Shown: positions 34,726 through 46,570, counted from the stretch's first letter. The stretch is DNA of 64,000 nucleotides from Heterohyrax brucei (GCA_028571685.1 CM053154.1:9952001-10016000), one strand, 5' to 3'. Notes: a model not told the origin generated them from the letters alone. Translations and numbers: made by a program.

Positions 34726-35226
34726 CGATGTAAGGAACAGGAATTTCTCACTTATGTCTAAGTTTTGGTGTAATTGCTGAAGCAATTCTAGACTCTGACC
34801 AAGGAGAGTGACCGGAGGGACACTGACCCAGGTATATTTCCTTGGAGAGCATATGACACCTTGTCTTCCCACAGCTACAATCAATCAACTGAAGACTCAG
34901 ACTGCAAGGAATCACAGGGATTTGAGGTACTACTGGGGTGTGCTTTGACCACCCAGAAAACATCCACCAAGCCAGGACAGCAGCATGGGTTCCGGAAGAG
35001 ATCCGGGACCTGACCCTTTGGACATATGATCTTCCAGCTGGTTCAGCCACTCACAGGACAGACAAAGCCAAGGTTCTTCCCATATGAGGTCCAACACCTT
35101 ACCCTGAACATTGCCCCACCCAGAGCTCATGAATTGCACTGTCAACCCACTTCATCCGGACTCCCACTGAAGTCACGGCTACTCTGCGTACAGGGAGCTG
35201 CATGGAAGGTGGAGAGTGACACATAC

Positions 35227-35265
35227 CTGCTGCAGTTTCAGGTGCGGATGTTCTTAGCCACCAGT
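35227..35265 (-). CDS. DMBT1: DMBT1 interspersed exon type B (copy 1)
   Basis: A 39-nt exon, acceptor ATCCTGCAG, donor GCAG|GTATGT, phase 1-1. It encodes W-W-L-R-T-S-A-P-E-T-A-A, the counterpart of the Asp-Trp-Trp / poly-Thr linker of human DMBT1. It is probably an O-glycosylated spacer between SRCR modules. Confidence 0.75.
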
Positions 35266-35920
35266 CTGCAGGATGGAAATACAGGAGAAACAATAAATTT
35301 ACGCATTGTAGGAAGAAGGTCACCTACCACAACTCATGCGGCCAGTCACACCTCATGGACCTGAATTCCACGTTGGTCACATGCTCTGCACAATTTAAGA
35401 AAGGCTCTAGCTCTCAACAGGTTATCTATGAAAGTCCGTCAGGATAGGATGTCGCACTGATGTCAGCCAACTCTCTACATCCGTGATTAGTTTTTCTCCA
35501 TCAGCAACTTTTCCTCTGCCTGCTATCGGTGACAGGTGACTGACTGATGCATCTGTGTCCGTCACCAAGCTGTGAGTACACAAAGGAGGAAACGAGAGCT
35601 CCCAGGATCTGGGCCCATAGCCGAGACATGAGCAATGTTCCTTCTCTCTGGAGCAGATGTGGCCTTGCTGAGGGTGTCCTCAGTACAAGGACTGAAAAAA
35701 CCAAATCACGATTTTTCCCTCGGGCAACAGTTCATGCTTCATCAGGGAACATTCCTGAGAGCGTTCATTTGAGCTCTGAGAGACATAAAAAGTATCTCCC
35801 AGGAAACCAAAGAGAAGGAACTTTTCTGCTGCCATTCTGAAATGTTTGGAGGATGCAGAGGGTACCTTGAGCCCCTGTCTCTTCTCTGGATCACCAGAGT
35901 TCACATGTGACACAGACAGG

Positions 35921-35995
35921 GCCAATCAGAGTGGCTTATTCCCCGGCCACAATGATGAGTCATGTGGAAGGCAGAGGCGCTCAGCCAAGCCAATC
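35921..35995. promoter_or_regulatory. Intronic CCAAT boxes with an AP-1 site
   Basis: CCAAT at 35,922 and 35,990, with a perfect TGAGTCA at about 35,955 between them, where the other units have the inverted CCAAT. Confidence 0.3.
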
Positions 35996-37038
35996 AGATT
36001 CCACCCCAGGGATTTTTTCCTAGGGCTTTCAAGAATGGCTGCCCTTCTGCCCTTGGGTGGCTGAGCTGGTGAGGGACAAACTTGCGAAAGACAGAGGCCT
36101 TCTTTCCTACCACAGAATGACTAGCTGTCTGAGAATGAAGCCTTAGAGAACCTGAGGCAGGAATAGTGGAAAGATTCAGAGCCGTGAAAATATCCTTAGA
36201 ACATGAGAATCCAGATGTGCCTGAAGTCTCAACACCTGGACTTCACAGTGAAATGAGCCAGCTGTAAATTCTTCCCTTGTGATCTAAGCTAGTTTGAGTT
36301 TCCACGACTTTTGAATTCGGATGTGTTATCTCATGACTATCCCTTTAATTATCATCAGCTTCCTGTGAAGTGACATTGAGACAAAGAGTTTGGGAGGATG
36401 TGGGCAACAGAACCTCAGATCTAGTCCTGAGAAGCCAGCAGCTGGATAAATTTCACCCAGACCCCTTCTCTGTGATAACTAAGTTTGCATTCCAAGGTGA
36501 AACCAAAGAGTGCTGACCATCAAAGAGGTTCTTTGGTCTCTCCATTGTAATGAAGTAAACTTCAAGTATTAAGAAAAAGATAAAGTTATAGTGGGCAATG
36601 AAGGCTGTCTTTGAATGTTGGGTTCTTCCTACCCAGATGGAATAGCTGACATTGAATGAGATGGTGCCCCAGTGAGTCAAGTCACCTTGAACCTGGGCTG
36701 GTGGAACCAGAGACTAGCACGTGACTACTATATGCACATCAGCATGGATTCCTAATAAGAAGGCTAGTGTAGACTGCCTTCTGGAGGCTGCCTGGTATCC
36801 TATATCCTTCTAAGGAAATTGAAGGCTAAATATGAACTCTGTGGCTCTCATGAATCCTAATGACTGTGTAGATAAGAAGTACTCTGGTGGGCAGTGCTGT
36901 GATGAAATTGTAGAAGAAAACAAGAAGTCTAAGAGCATCTGCAGAGAGGGGAGTGTCGGGGCTGGCTGAGGGTGGAGGGGCGGGGCTGAGGTGAGCTGGG
37001 AGGGAAGGGACATCCCCCGTGATACGCTGGGAACTCAC

Positions 37039-37074
37039 TCGGTGCTGGCGAGTGTGGATAGCCGGACACCGCAG
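37039..37074 (-). CDS. DMBT1: DMBT1 interspersed exon type A (copy 1)
   Basis: A 36-nt exon, acceptor TTTCTCACAG, donor CCGA|GTGAGT, phase 1-1. It encodes A-V-S-G-Y-P-H-S-P-A-P, a Ser/Pro linker equivalent to the SRCR interspersed domains of human DMBT1. It is six nucleotides longer than the other type A exons, and its last base is A, so the next exon starts with Asn-Trp-Trp rather than Asp-Trp-Trp. Confidence 0.75.
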
Positions 37075-37917
37075 CTGTGAGAAAGAGGAAAAGAGTCAGG
37101 TGTGTTGCACAGGGAAGCCCCAATCAAAACCACTGCTTAGCAAACAGCATATGCCCCAGCTGATGTGGCCCCTGGGCCACAGAGAGAACATGGCTGGGGG
37201 TCTGTAAACATACATGTTTGATTCTGGCTGCTGTTCAGCATCCCAGAACAACACAGCCCCTCTGTGCCTGAAGGCTTTCTTCCCAGACTACGGAAGACAC
37301 TGCCCTGCAATGGCCGGGCCACAGGTGCCACGTCTGAGGGCACCCTCACTAACTGTCCTAGAAGAACCCCTCTCCCTTTCTCTTCAGGTAAGATACTTCT
37401 AAAATTGTCACCAATTTCTGGATTGTCTCCATAGGATTAGCTCCTGTGCCCATTGTCAGAGCTGGCTTATTAGAACAGCGGTTACGACATGCCTGCCTTC
37501 CCTAGGAGCTCACCTGGCCTCCCTAATACATTCCCACCCCCAGAAAGCTACACACTGCATCTCAGCTGTTCTTTTAGTGGGATTCTGGGAAGACTCCAAC
37601 CAATATGCCCATGGGGGGAAGAGACGACTCAGGTACCACCCACGTCCCCTATGTGTGAGAAATCACACCAGGTGAAATGGGGTGGGGGTGGTGGACAGCC
37701 CTGTATTCAATAAAGAGCTCAGTAGTTCTGCCTTCAGGATGGTTCTCCCTGAGAGACACACTATTGCACTGACTAAAGACCTGAGATGGCACCTGGGCCA
37801 CCAGCTGAAGCAGGTGGAGACACGGCAGAGGCTCCCGATGGACCTCCTAGGAGAGAAAGTGTGTCTTCACTGAGAATTCCCAGCACCAGAAGGTGGCTGA
37901 GGAATCCTGAAGCCCAC

Positions 37918-38241
37918 CTGAGCAGACAACACCAGCATCCTCACTGTGTGCACAGTTATGAGACAGCCAACCTCCGTGGGGGCAGCTCCACAGATAAGAC
38001 TTGTATCCAGAGCAGCGCACATTGTCCGTGACAATCGGTCCTGAGCCCTGACCATAATAGGCATTCCCTGGGGCTGTTACAGCTTGGCCACAGCCAAGTT
38101 GCTGGCAGACCACACTGGCAGCATTGATGGCCCAGAAATTGTCACACACAGTGCCCCAGGAGCCTCGATACAGGACCTCCACACAACCCTGGCACTGGTC
38201 ACTTCCATTCACCAGCCTCAGAGCCAAATCCGAATCTTTTC
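37918..38241 (-). CDS. DMBT1: DMBT1 SRCR domain exon (array copy 1)
   Basis: A 324-nt exon, 108 codons, acceptor CCTCTAG, donor CTCAG|GTGGGC, phase 1-1. Complete group [14 protein letters not shown] start, eight cysteines, G-Q-G-S-G-P-I-V core, G-W-L-S-H-N-C and A-G-V-V-C-S end. By position and junction it best matches the first SRCR of human DMBT1. The binding motif reads [10 protein letters not shown], so VEVLxxxxW is intact, but the Arg of the Q-G-R-V-E-V consensus is Cys, giving a ninth cysteine in this domain. It is more diverged from the 20-33 kb copies than they are from each other, so it is probably an older unit. Confidence 0.94.
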
Positions 38242-38996
38242 CTAGAGGAAGGCACAAGAATTTCTCTTGTATGCTCCTACTTAGAGACAAGGTCTTAGAG
38301 CTTTCAGGGCACTCAGAAGATTGCCGAGTGGGCAAAGATCCTTGAGAAAAAAATCTATGTTGGGTGTTAATATGTCTTAAGGTTAGAGCTCTTCATGGTG
38401 AAAAGGACAGCAACTCTTCTGCCCAAACCCGAGCCACTAGAGTTTCAGGAAGTAGAGCTGGTGCCTCCCAGGTTGCTGCAAGGGGCCTAGATACCATCCA
38501 CATGACACTTGCCTGAGTAAACCCTTGGACAGACGCTCAGGACTGCCCCACACTGAAGAGGGTGACCCCTAGATGAGTGAGTACTAACACACACCTGGGG
38601 CTCTGGGATTGGCTTGTTGCTCAGTTTGCGCCTGCTCCTCCTACCCTACCACATGGGTCCTGGGGGACAAGAGGGCTGGGGTTGGCATGGAGCTCTGGAG
38701 ACGGCGGTGCTGGCACTGGGGGTTGGAGACTGATCCCACTGATCTCTGCCCCCAAACACACAGGCCCTTGGAGACTCAACATTTTAAACGACTCCTCCAC
38801 ACCCACAAGGATGTGACAATGAAGGAGGCTCCTGCTTAAGCAGCCCTCCGGTTCAAAGGGACTCTCCCTCTGTACCATATATTCACATCTCTTCCACCAT
38901 CCCAGCCCCTAAAAGTTGTCTTGAATAAGATCGAACTCCTGGATATAGTTGGCCTCACTGCCTGCAGGGGGGCACCCATAAAAAATTATTCATTAC

Positions 38997-39029
38997 CTGA
39001 TTCTTCGTTCAAGGTGGTGGGCTCTGCAC
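38997..39029 (-). CDS. DMBT1: DMBT1 short linker exon (33 nt)
   Basis: Acceptor with a long pyrimidine tract ending TTGTTAG and donor TCAG|GTAATG, phase 1 on both sides, 33 nt. It reads A-E-P-T-T-L-N-E-E-S, a Thr/Glu-rich segment like the Glu/Ser/Thr repeats before the first array SRCR in human DMBT1. Splicing to the next exon gives [13 protein letters not shown], close to the human [13 protein letters not shown] junction, which supports it strongly despite its size. Confidence 0.65.
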
Positions 39030-39304
39030 CTAACAATTGCAGAGACAAGGGAGAGAAAGACAGAAAACCCAAGTTAAGTCTCCTCCGAGAAGGGCCAGGG
39101 CTGACAGTACATGAAATCTGCTACAAATATGTAGTTTTGATTCAGATTTTGTCTTGTGTGACTTCGGAAAAGTCAAGAAGGCTGTCTCACTTTGAGTTCC
39201 TTCCACTCCAAAAGCTCATCTTTTGGGGGAGCTATCTATGTACCACCCTGGTGATCCTAATTCTGACCTGCCCACATGTGAGCCACGCAGGACTCCAGGG
39301 TATG

Positions 39305-39500
39305 GAAAGCAGAAATAATTTTGTTTCCAGTTTTTATGCTTCCAATTGATGTCTCTTGTTTAATTGCATCGGCTACTATCATCAGTGGAGTGTTAATAGC
39401 AGTGGGGATGGAAAGCCTAGTTACCTTGCTTCTAATCTTAGCATGTGCAGCCAGTATTTCCCTTTTAAGTAAGATGCTGGCTTTAAGTCCATGGTTTTCA
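39305..39500 (-). repeat. L1 ORF2 fragment
   Basis: The segment with AGTGTTAATAGCAGTGGGGA and TAAGATGCTGGCTTTAAGT resembles an L1 reverse-transcriptase region, orientation uncertain. No long frame remains. Confidence 0.45.
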
Positions 39501-40774
39501 GAGTGTTCCCAGGAGCTCTAGTGTTTGCCCAGTGCCCTACTTAGTGCCAGGAATTGTAGAGGAGACAACCTTGTTGCTACTCCTGACCACTGCAACCAGA
39601 ACACTGAACTTCAGCTGCTGTGTAAGTTAGATACTGGGCTTCTGCGTGAATTCCCTTTGCATGTAGAAGTGTGACACTCCCCACCCTCTGCATTAGAGGC
39701 CCTGACAGGAGAAGTTCCAGGTAAGCCATATCTACAGTCCTGAGTTGTAGTCCAAATCAGCCAAGCCCCGCCACCCTTCATACCCAGTTGTACTTCACTT
39801 TCCAGGGCCCAGCTACTGCTCCTAACACATAGCAGGATTCTTGGGGCCGGGGGTGGGGTGGAGGTGGACAAGGATTACTACATGGAAAACTTGTTCTCCT
39901 CTTAAAGCTGTTGAAAATAAAAGAAGTGGAAATTTGGGGAAGGGACATGGCTAAGTTAGAATAAAGTCAGTCTTGCCCTCAGCTGTACTGGCATCTGTGT
40001 CCTTAACTATAAGGAAGAGGAAAAGAGGGAAAGACAGGCATCACCCCATAGGGTGGCCGAGGAAACAGAGATGATGGATGCAGTTTCCATCAGGATGCCC
40101 CATTGGCCCACGTTGACCCCTGGGCAGGACAGTGTCCCTATTGTGGAGGCTGTCCTTCATCTCAGGTTAGGGCAAAGCTTCCCATGGGAAGTGAGTGGTG
40201 ACTTCCTTTCCCACTGCTGAGGTTGTGTTGACATCAGTGCCTTTCGGGTCTCTCACTGGAGTGCCTCAGGAGGACACATAGGACTTCCGACTGCCACAGG
40301 CAGAAGGCCCATGGTTTCTGTAGATTACACGTGCTTGAAGCTGGAGATCCCATAGCCTAGTCTGGCCAGCAGTCAGCAGGGATAGGGGAGGACTCCAGGA
40401 ACAGGCACTGAGCCTGGGAAGCAGAAGCTCCAATTCCATCTTGCATCTCCTTGGAGATGCCACTCCAGATTGATCCCTCCCTAATCTCAGGGACACAGAT
40501 CAATGAAGGGATGCTTGCTTGTTCAGACCTGGGGCCTTACTAAAGTGAGGCCTACTTAGCAGCCAAGTACCTCCATCTCTTAGACCCCTAGCACCTCTTC
40601 TGTATCAGAGATAAACCTGCTCAGGAAATGATAACCTCACAACAGCCCACAGGACAAATGTCCTATCAGTTGTTATAAACAAGGCTCTGCCTCCAAAAAC
40701 AACTACAGAGTCGGGAGAAGAAGGAGAGGTCACTCAGTGTTAGTCCTCAGCAACACTGGAAACAGAAAATACAC

Positions 40775-40930
40775 TAGGCCGGGTACCAGGAGCCCAAGTG
40801 TCAGCTACTTGCTAGGTCCATGACCCAGAGAAGCCACCCCATCTTTGGCCTTCTGCTTCCTTGTCTCTGAAACGAGGGACTTGATGAAGAGATCCCAAAG
40901 CTCCCTTCCTTGTTCAAAGGCCGTGTTTTC
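40775..40930 (+). repeat. MIR
   Basis: CTTCTGCTTCCTTGTCTCTGAAACGAGG core. Confidence 0.55.
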
Positions 40931-41107
40931 TTTGTGGCACAGAAAACCTGTCTCTAGGCCACTTGGACTGATTCTAGCTCAGGGCTGTGGTATGCTATGA
41001 CCAGCCCTTGTGCCCTGTTCTTCTCCCACCTCCTCTGCTGCCCGAGTCTCCTTCCAGAAACATCATCCAGCTATTCGTCGGCTCCACCTTAGTCACAAGA
41101 TTAGATT

Positions 41108-41275
41108 GCAAATAACAATTTGGTGGTGTAGTGAAGTCCTACAGGTACTGTCTCAAAGGGTCAGCAATTCCAATCCACCAGGTGCTCCTTGGAAACTCTA
41201 TGGGGCAGTTCTGTTCTGTCCTATGGGGTTCTCTGAGTCAGAATCGACTCAATGGCAATGGAGTTGGTTTTGGGT
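41108..41275 (+). repeat. AfroSINE
   Basis: TTGGTGGTGTAGTGAAGTCC head, AGAATCGACTCAATGGCAAT tail. Confidence 0.92.
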
Positions 41276-41292
41276 TTCGGTATAGCTCAAAC

Positions 41293-41455
41293 AGAGCCCT
41301 GGTGACACAGTGGCACAGTGGTTAAGAGCTCAGTTCCTAACTACAAGGTCAGCAGTTCAAATCCCCCGGCCACTCCCTTGAAACCATATGAGGCCGTTGT
41401 ACTCTGCCCTGTAAGGTTGCTATGAGGCAGAACCGATCTGACAGCAACACTTTTT
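41293..41455 (+). repeat. AfroSINE
   Basis: GAGCCCTGGTGACACAGTGG head, CTATGAGGCAGAACCGATCT tail; directly follows another copy. Confidence 0.9.
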
Positions 41456-41875
41456 TTTTTCATGTCATTTGTTTACCACTACTGTGATATGCTGAAATCC
41501 ACTTGCTTGCAAGGGACTGCCCACAGGCCCACGTGCCCTTGGGATGCCTGTTCTCAAGTGGGGGATAGATAGCACAGTCAGCTCCTGTGCAGAGCGACCT
41601 GTCTGCACCCCGGCCACAAATGCCAGAGGGGGCTTGAAAGATGGAAGGTCAAGCCAGAAACTCCCCTTTGAGGGCCCACATCCTCAGAAGTTTCTCTGTG
41701 GATTAAAATACTCCTTGATGAGCGACAGAATAATTTGGAAATGGACAATGGTGGTGTTTGAACAACATGTCACTGAATTCTGTGTGAAGAATGTTGAAAT
41801 GACAAAAGTTTTGTTACATATACATTTACCACAAAACACAAACAACAGTTTTAATAAAGGACCCCTTAAGACTTG

Positions 41876-42058
41876 AAAGGAGCCCCCGTGGCTCAGTGGT
41901 TAAGCACCCAAGTGCCAACCAGAAGGTGCTGTTCCCATGGCAATCAGCCACCATAAAGATTATAGCCTAGGAGGCCTTCTGGGACAGCTGGCCTCTGTCG
42001 CTCAGTTGCCGTGAGTGAGAATCAACTTGACGGCAATGGGTTTGGTTTGGAGGGCTTG
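41876..42058 (+). repeat. AfroSINE
   Basis: AAAGGAGCCCCCGTGGCTCA head, GAGAATCAACTTGACGGCAA tail. Confidence 0.9.
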
Positions 42059-42404
42059 GGCACGCATGAGCACTAGGTAAACCCGGGAGAAATGTGATGT
42101 TGGGATTCGCCAGGTCAGGGTTGGGGTCAAGGAGAGTTTCTGTCTGCCACTAAGGGAGCAGGTAATTTTTGTTCTTGAATCCACAACCAAGAGAGTTTAT
42201 TGGTTACGCTTCAGTTTGATTTTGGTCTAGATTTAGGCGTTAAGGAGTTCATACCAAAGTCCAGCCACTCCCTGCCTCCAAAGAGGGGAAACCACCCCTT
42301 GGGAAGATAGCTGGTCCTCCCTGGTCACACCTGGTCATGCTGCAGAACCAGGGAATAAGCCGGTGACGTAGTCCTTCCGCAGGCTCTGAAGTGGGCCTCC
42401 CTGT

Positions 42405-42545
42405 GAAGCCGGCCTCCCTGTCTCACTCGCTCTGTGACACCGGGCACATTGCTGCAACTTTCTGAGCTTCAGCTGCTTTACCTCTAAAGAGCAGCAGCTG
42501 TACCTGCCCTCCACCAGCGAATGAGACCCTGTTAACTGCAAAGCC
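42405..42545 (+). repeat. MIR
   Basis: TTTCTGAGCTTCAGCTGCTT core, next to the divergent SRCR exon. Confidence 0.5.
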
Positions 42546-42632
42546 CTACGGAGATGTGCCATGATAGGGACCACACAGGTGGCCCCATCCCCAGACGGCA
42601 CATGTGACAGCACAAGGTGACCCTGGCCCTAC

Positions 42633-42941
42633 CTGAGCACACGACTTCAGCGTCTTTGTGGCCACAGTCGTGATAGTACCACCTGCTGTCGGGGCAGCTT
42701 GACAGGGAGAGCTCCCCTCCTGTGCAGTACAGGTCGCCCAAGAGAATGTTCCCTGAGCCTTCGCCAAAGTAGACCCCGCCCAGGGCCGACACCACAGGGC
42801 CACAGCTGAGCTGCCGACAGACGATGCTTACATCCTGGATGTCCCAGTTGTCGTCACACACGGTGCCCCAGTAGCTTTGGTACAGGACCTCCATGCGACC
42901 CTGACACCGGCCGCCTCTGTCCACCAGCCTCAGTGGCAAGC
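42633..42941 (-). CDS. DMBT1: DMBT1 SRCR domain exon, divergent first copy
   Basis: A 309-nt exon, 103 codons, acceptor CCGTGCAG and donor CTCAG|GTAGGG, phase 1 at both ends. It encodes a full group B SRCR domain with all eight cysteines (R-C-Q-G, T-V-C-D-D, I-V-C-R, L-S-C-G, L-Y-C-T, S-S-C-P, H-D-C-G, V-V-C-S). It is clearly unlike the rest of the array: E-G-S-G-N-I-L-L-G-D replaces the usual [11 protein letters not shown], and the C-terminal part reads R-W-Y-Y-H-D-C-G-H rather than G-W-L-S-H-N-C-G-H. The reported bacterial-binding core VEVLxxxxW is kept (M-E-V-L-Y-Q-S-Y-W) apart from V to M. It lies outside the tandem array and has its own linkers. Confidence 0.9.
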
Positions 42942-43469
42942 CTGCACGGCACACAGCAGGAGGCGCTAGTGTGCACCACTTTCCTCTCCCAGCATTCCCT
43001 GTGTCCCTGCTTCTCCTGACCACTCAAATGCCCTGTCCTTCACAGACTCTCAGAACCATTAATAGCAATGTCCCCAGCCCTGCGCTATCTTTGTCCTTGA
43101 CTCTCTCTCTCTTCCTCCCAGAAGACTTTACCCTCAGACACTCTGCCTCTCCAGGCTCAGTTCTAGGTGATCATTTTCAAGTCCACTGGGTAACCCCCAC
43201 GCACTGTCCTTTCTGGGTGTCAGTTAGTCAGAAAGCTGCTCCAGGCCATTTCTGGATTCTCAAGCCAGGTTCTTGCAGGGGAAGGATTAGCCTGAAGAGA
43301 GCAGGGACCCAATGCCAGGATCAGACACCCTAAGGGAGCACAAGAATGACCCTGACATATCAAACTTGGAGGCAAAGTTCTGCATACTCTCACCCTGGAG
43401 AATGGGGGAGACAGCAGTGTTTAGCAGAAAGCATAGACAAACAGAAGGCAGACAGAACACAAGCCCCAG

Positions 43470-43605
43470 GGTACCCACCCTGGGTTCAAATCTCTGTCCT
43501 GCCATTTACCAGCCAAGTGTCTTGAGATATGTCACTCTTGACCTTGCTACCTGTGACTCAGTCTTCTCATCTGCAAAACAGAGGTAGTAATACCCCGAAG
43601 TATGG
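43470..43605 (+). repeat. MIR
   Basis: GTTCAAATCTCTGTCCTGCC and GTCTTCTCATCTGCAAAACA are strong MIR landmarks. Confidence 0.75.
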
Positions 43606-43611
43606 ATAACA

Positions 43612-43790
43612 AGAAAAAGCAAAAAGCCTTTGCTGTTGAGTCAATTCCAACTCATAGTGACCTCATAGGACAGGCCGGAACTGTCCCATAGAATTTCTAA
43701 GGAGAGGCTGGAGGATTTGAACTGCTGACCTTTTCGTTAGCAGATGTCAATGCCTAACCACTAGGCAACCACGGCCACCAGGGCTCCTAT
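43612..43790 (-). repeat. AfroSINE
   Basis: GAGTCAATTCCAACTCATAG and GATTTGAACTGCTGACC. Confidence 0.92.
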
Positions 43791-43929
43791 TTCAAAGATA
43801 ATAGCTCTTATCATGTGCATTAAAAAAAAAGGTTTCCATCAACTCCACTCTGACTGAATGAGTGAATATGTATGAAAAATTCAATACTCAGCACCACATA
43901 ATAAGCCCTCGACTAACGCAGAAAGCAGC

Positions 43930-44112
43930 CATTTCTGGGTGGCACAGAGGGTTCCGCTCTTAGAAGGCTGGTGGTTCAGAATGACCCAAAGGCGCTTTAG
44001 AAGGCAGACTCAGCCATCTGCTTCCCGAAGGTGACAGCCAGGAGAACAGCTCTCCTCTAAAACATGTAAGCTCATCGTGAGTCAGGACTGACTCCGTGGC
44101 GACTGCTTTTTT
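43930..44112 (+). repeat. AfroSINE that truncates an SRCR relic
   Basis: Degraded copy with AAGGCTGGTGGTTCAGAATG and CATCGTGAGTCAGGACTGAC. Its end abuts the SRCR relic at 44,113. Confidence 0.75.
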
Positions 44113-44310
44113 GTCCTCCATGACAACCTGTCCCAAGCCTTGACCAAACCAGGCACTTCCGGAGCCACAGCCAAGCTGCTTGCAGACCATGTTGGCATCA
44201 CTGGCATCCCTGTCATTGTCACACATGGCCCTCCAGGAGCCTCGGTACAGGACTTCCATGCAGCCCTGACACCAGTTGCCTCCATTCACCAGCCTCAGGC
44301 CAAACCATGG
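44113..44310 (-). pseudogene. SRCR exon relic truncated by an AfroSINE
   Basis: The N-terminal half of an SRCR domain is recognisable ([13 protein letters not shown], then an N-D-R-D-A-S-D-A-N motif and V-C-K-Q-L-G-C-G). Two bases are missing in the L-A-L-R-L-V start motif, W-G-T-V-C has become W-R-A-M-C, about ten residues are deleted after the G-C-G motif, and the C-terminal half is replaced by a SINE beginning near 44,112. No donor site remains. It is a dead module in the intron between the linker exon and the first intact SRCR. Confidence 0.8.
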
Positions 44311-44554
44311 GATTCAGGACCCTGCCCCACGAGCCAAAGCTAACCCAGTGCCAGCTAGTCGACCGCAAATAGTGCAGATTATGACAACCGTGCGTGTTTC
44401 GGAAATAGAATCACTTCACGGGGCTTTTTTATTTGGGCGGTCATCCTCACAGAAGCAAATCACCTTCTTTAACAGTGTTGAGTGGGTTTTCAAGTGTCAA
44501 CTTTTACGGTATAGATGAGCACAAACCATTCTCACCAACCAGAGGCCTTTCATC

Positions 44555-44745
44555 ATGAACCAAAAGTCCCCTGCTGTCGAGTTGATTCCAAATCATAGCA
44601 ATCCTGTGGGACAGAGTAGACTCAAAGCGACCCTATGGGATGGAGTAGAACTGCTCCATAGAGTTTCCAAGGAGTGTCTGGTGGATTCCAACTGCTGACT
44701 TTTTGATTAGCAGTCGGCTCTTAACCACTTCACCACCAGGACCCT
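44555..44745 (-). repeat. AfroSINE
   Basis: GTCGAGTTGATTCCAAATCA and CCACCAGGACCCTGG, with a partial internal duplication of the CTGTGGGACAGAGTAGA segment. Confidence 0.9.
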
Positions 44746-45204
44746 GGAAAGACTTGACAAGGGAACAGATTCACCGCATGGTGTCTTGGCCCATCTGAAA
44801 GTCTGAGTTTCCCGGCCTTGTGGAGTTTGGCCAGTCTTATATCCCTAGGGGACCTTCACAGGAAGTCACTTTCAGGTTTCACATCTGCCTCAAATGTCAT
44901 GGCTCAAGCTGGGCTACAGTTACAAGAGCTTGTCCTGGTCCTGCCACACTCCTTCTTCCTCCCGTGAAGTACCCAATGTGAGCCCAGCCCTGGGGAGGAA
45001 ATTACCAGACAGGCCCCACACGAGACAGCAGGGCAATACACGAGGTGACCATGGAGAGCTAGAGCTGCTTCTGTATTGCTTGCAATCCCTGCACCTCAAA
45101 ATTCCACACCCAGCACCTCTCTCCTTCCTCACACACCCAAGCATACTAATTTTTCAAAGCTTATACATGGCAGATGCTTTTGAACGTTTCCCAAGTTGGG
45201 GATC

Positions 45205-45345
45205 CTTCAGTCACATTCATGAGCTTTACACATGTCACCTTAGTTAATCCTTACAACGTCCTGGGGGGAAACGTTGGGGAAACTGAGGCTCAGCAGGCCA
45301 CCGAGCCAGTAAGTGATTAAGGCAGGATTTGGACTCAAATCCCAC
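45205..45345 (-). repeat. MIR
   Basis: GGGGAAACTGAGGCTCAGCA is the inverted MIR core. Confidence 0.75.
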
Positions 45346-45480
45346 ACCCACCACCATCAAGTAGATTCTAACCCTGTGGACCCTGTGGGGCAGAATCAGA
45401 AGTTCCTCATTGTGTGACTCCCAACTGCCAACCTTTGGGGTAGCAGCTGCACTCTTAACCGCTGCACCACCTGGGCTCCT
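45345..45480 (-). repeat. AfroSINE
   Basis: CACCATCAAGTAGATTCTAA and CCACCTGGGCTCC. Confidence 0.85.
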
Positions 45481-45647
45481 GAGGTCACATAGTTGCTCTT
45501 ACCTGTTTTATTCTTCTACCACCTGTGGTTTTCTTAACACTTAAACTATTGACCCAACTTCTGCTCTGCACTTTTACACAGATGGGCACACACATCAGCA
45601 CATAGGACTGTCATAGAATGAAGGGACTATTGAGGAAAAGCAGTTAC

Positions 45648-45695
45648 CGTTTGTAGTCTCCACAAAGGTAGCCGAATCTGCTCCTGTTGAAAATT
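45648..45695 (-). CDS. DMBT1: DMBT1 N-terminal linker exon
   Basis: A 48-nt exon with acceptor TTCTCTAG and donor G|GTAACT, phase 1 on both sides. It encodes E-F-S-T-G-A-D-S-A-T-F-V-E-T-T-N, rich in Ser, Thr and acidic residues, like the Ser/Thr/Glu repeats that separate the leader from the first SRCR in human DMBT1. These linkers are probable O-glycosylation sites. It joins to the signal-peptide exon (G|AA = Glu) and to the next SRCR (G|GC = Gly) without a frame change. Confidence 0.7.
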
Positions 45696-46079
45696 CTAGA
45701 GAAGAAAAGAAAAGAAACAGGGGTTATATCCCGAGAACCTCAGCATGATGCTTCTGTGCCGTGTGTCTCTGACATTCTGACTTTAAGCTTCCCTGGACAA
45801 TCAGTGAGCAGCCAGGGGAAGAGGGGTCTCAGGGAAGAGACATGGACGGGCAGAGGCTAGAATAGAGGCCTTTCAGCTGGTCAGTAGTAGAACCTCAGGA
45901 GGAGGGCCAGCAGCAGCCACCCACACCCACAAGAGGGTCAGTGCCCAGGTGGACTTCTGCAGAGAAGGTTCTGCCTGTCTTACATGGAAACCTAGCAGGA
46001 TTCTCTGCAGCAGGTTCCCAGGTCAGACATCTGATCACCAGCCCCAGAATTTAGAGGCTTTTCTCGATTGAATTATCCA

Positions 46080-46240
46080 AAAAGCCAAACCCACTGCCGT
46101 CAAGTCAATTCCAACTCGTAGTGGCACTACAGACAGAGTAGAACTGCCCCACAGAGTTTCCAAGGAGCGTATGGCAAATTTGAATGGCCAGCCTTTTGGT
46201 TAGCAGCTGTGGCAGTTAACCACTACACCACCAGGGCTGT
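46080..46240 (-). repeat. AfroSINE
   Basis: GCCGTCAAGTCAATTCCAAC and CACCACCAGGGCT. Confidence 0.92.
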
Positions 46241-46570
46241 CTTTGTTAGGTTCTTGAAGCAGAGTGAGCATAGGGTGCATCTTGAGTCAATCTCTTTTGA
46301 GATATAAAAGAGATTAAAGAAGCTAGCAGAAGAGAGATGGGAGAAGACAGATGTCAAGTCACATGGAGATCTTCAAGGAGCCAGGAAACAAGGGGAAGAG
46401 ACAAAGACCTTTTTGCAGAACCGAGAGAGAGGCTTCCCCTCAAGCCAGCACCCTGAATTCAGACTTCCAGCCTTCTAAACTTTGAGAATACACACTTCTA
46501 TTTGTTAAAGACCCCCACTTGCAGTAGCTCTGTTACTGGTACCCCAGACAAACGAGGCAGAAGGACTTGC

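Noticed and set aside
41293-41360. tRNA-like sequences in SINE heads
   Set aside because: They are tRNA-derived promoters of AfroSINEs with degraded arms, not functional tRNA genes.
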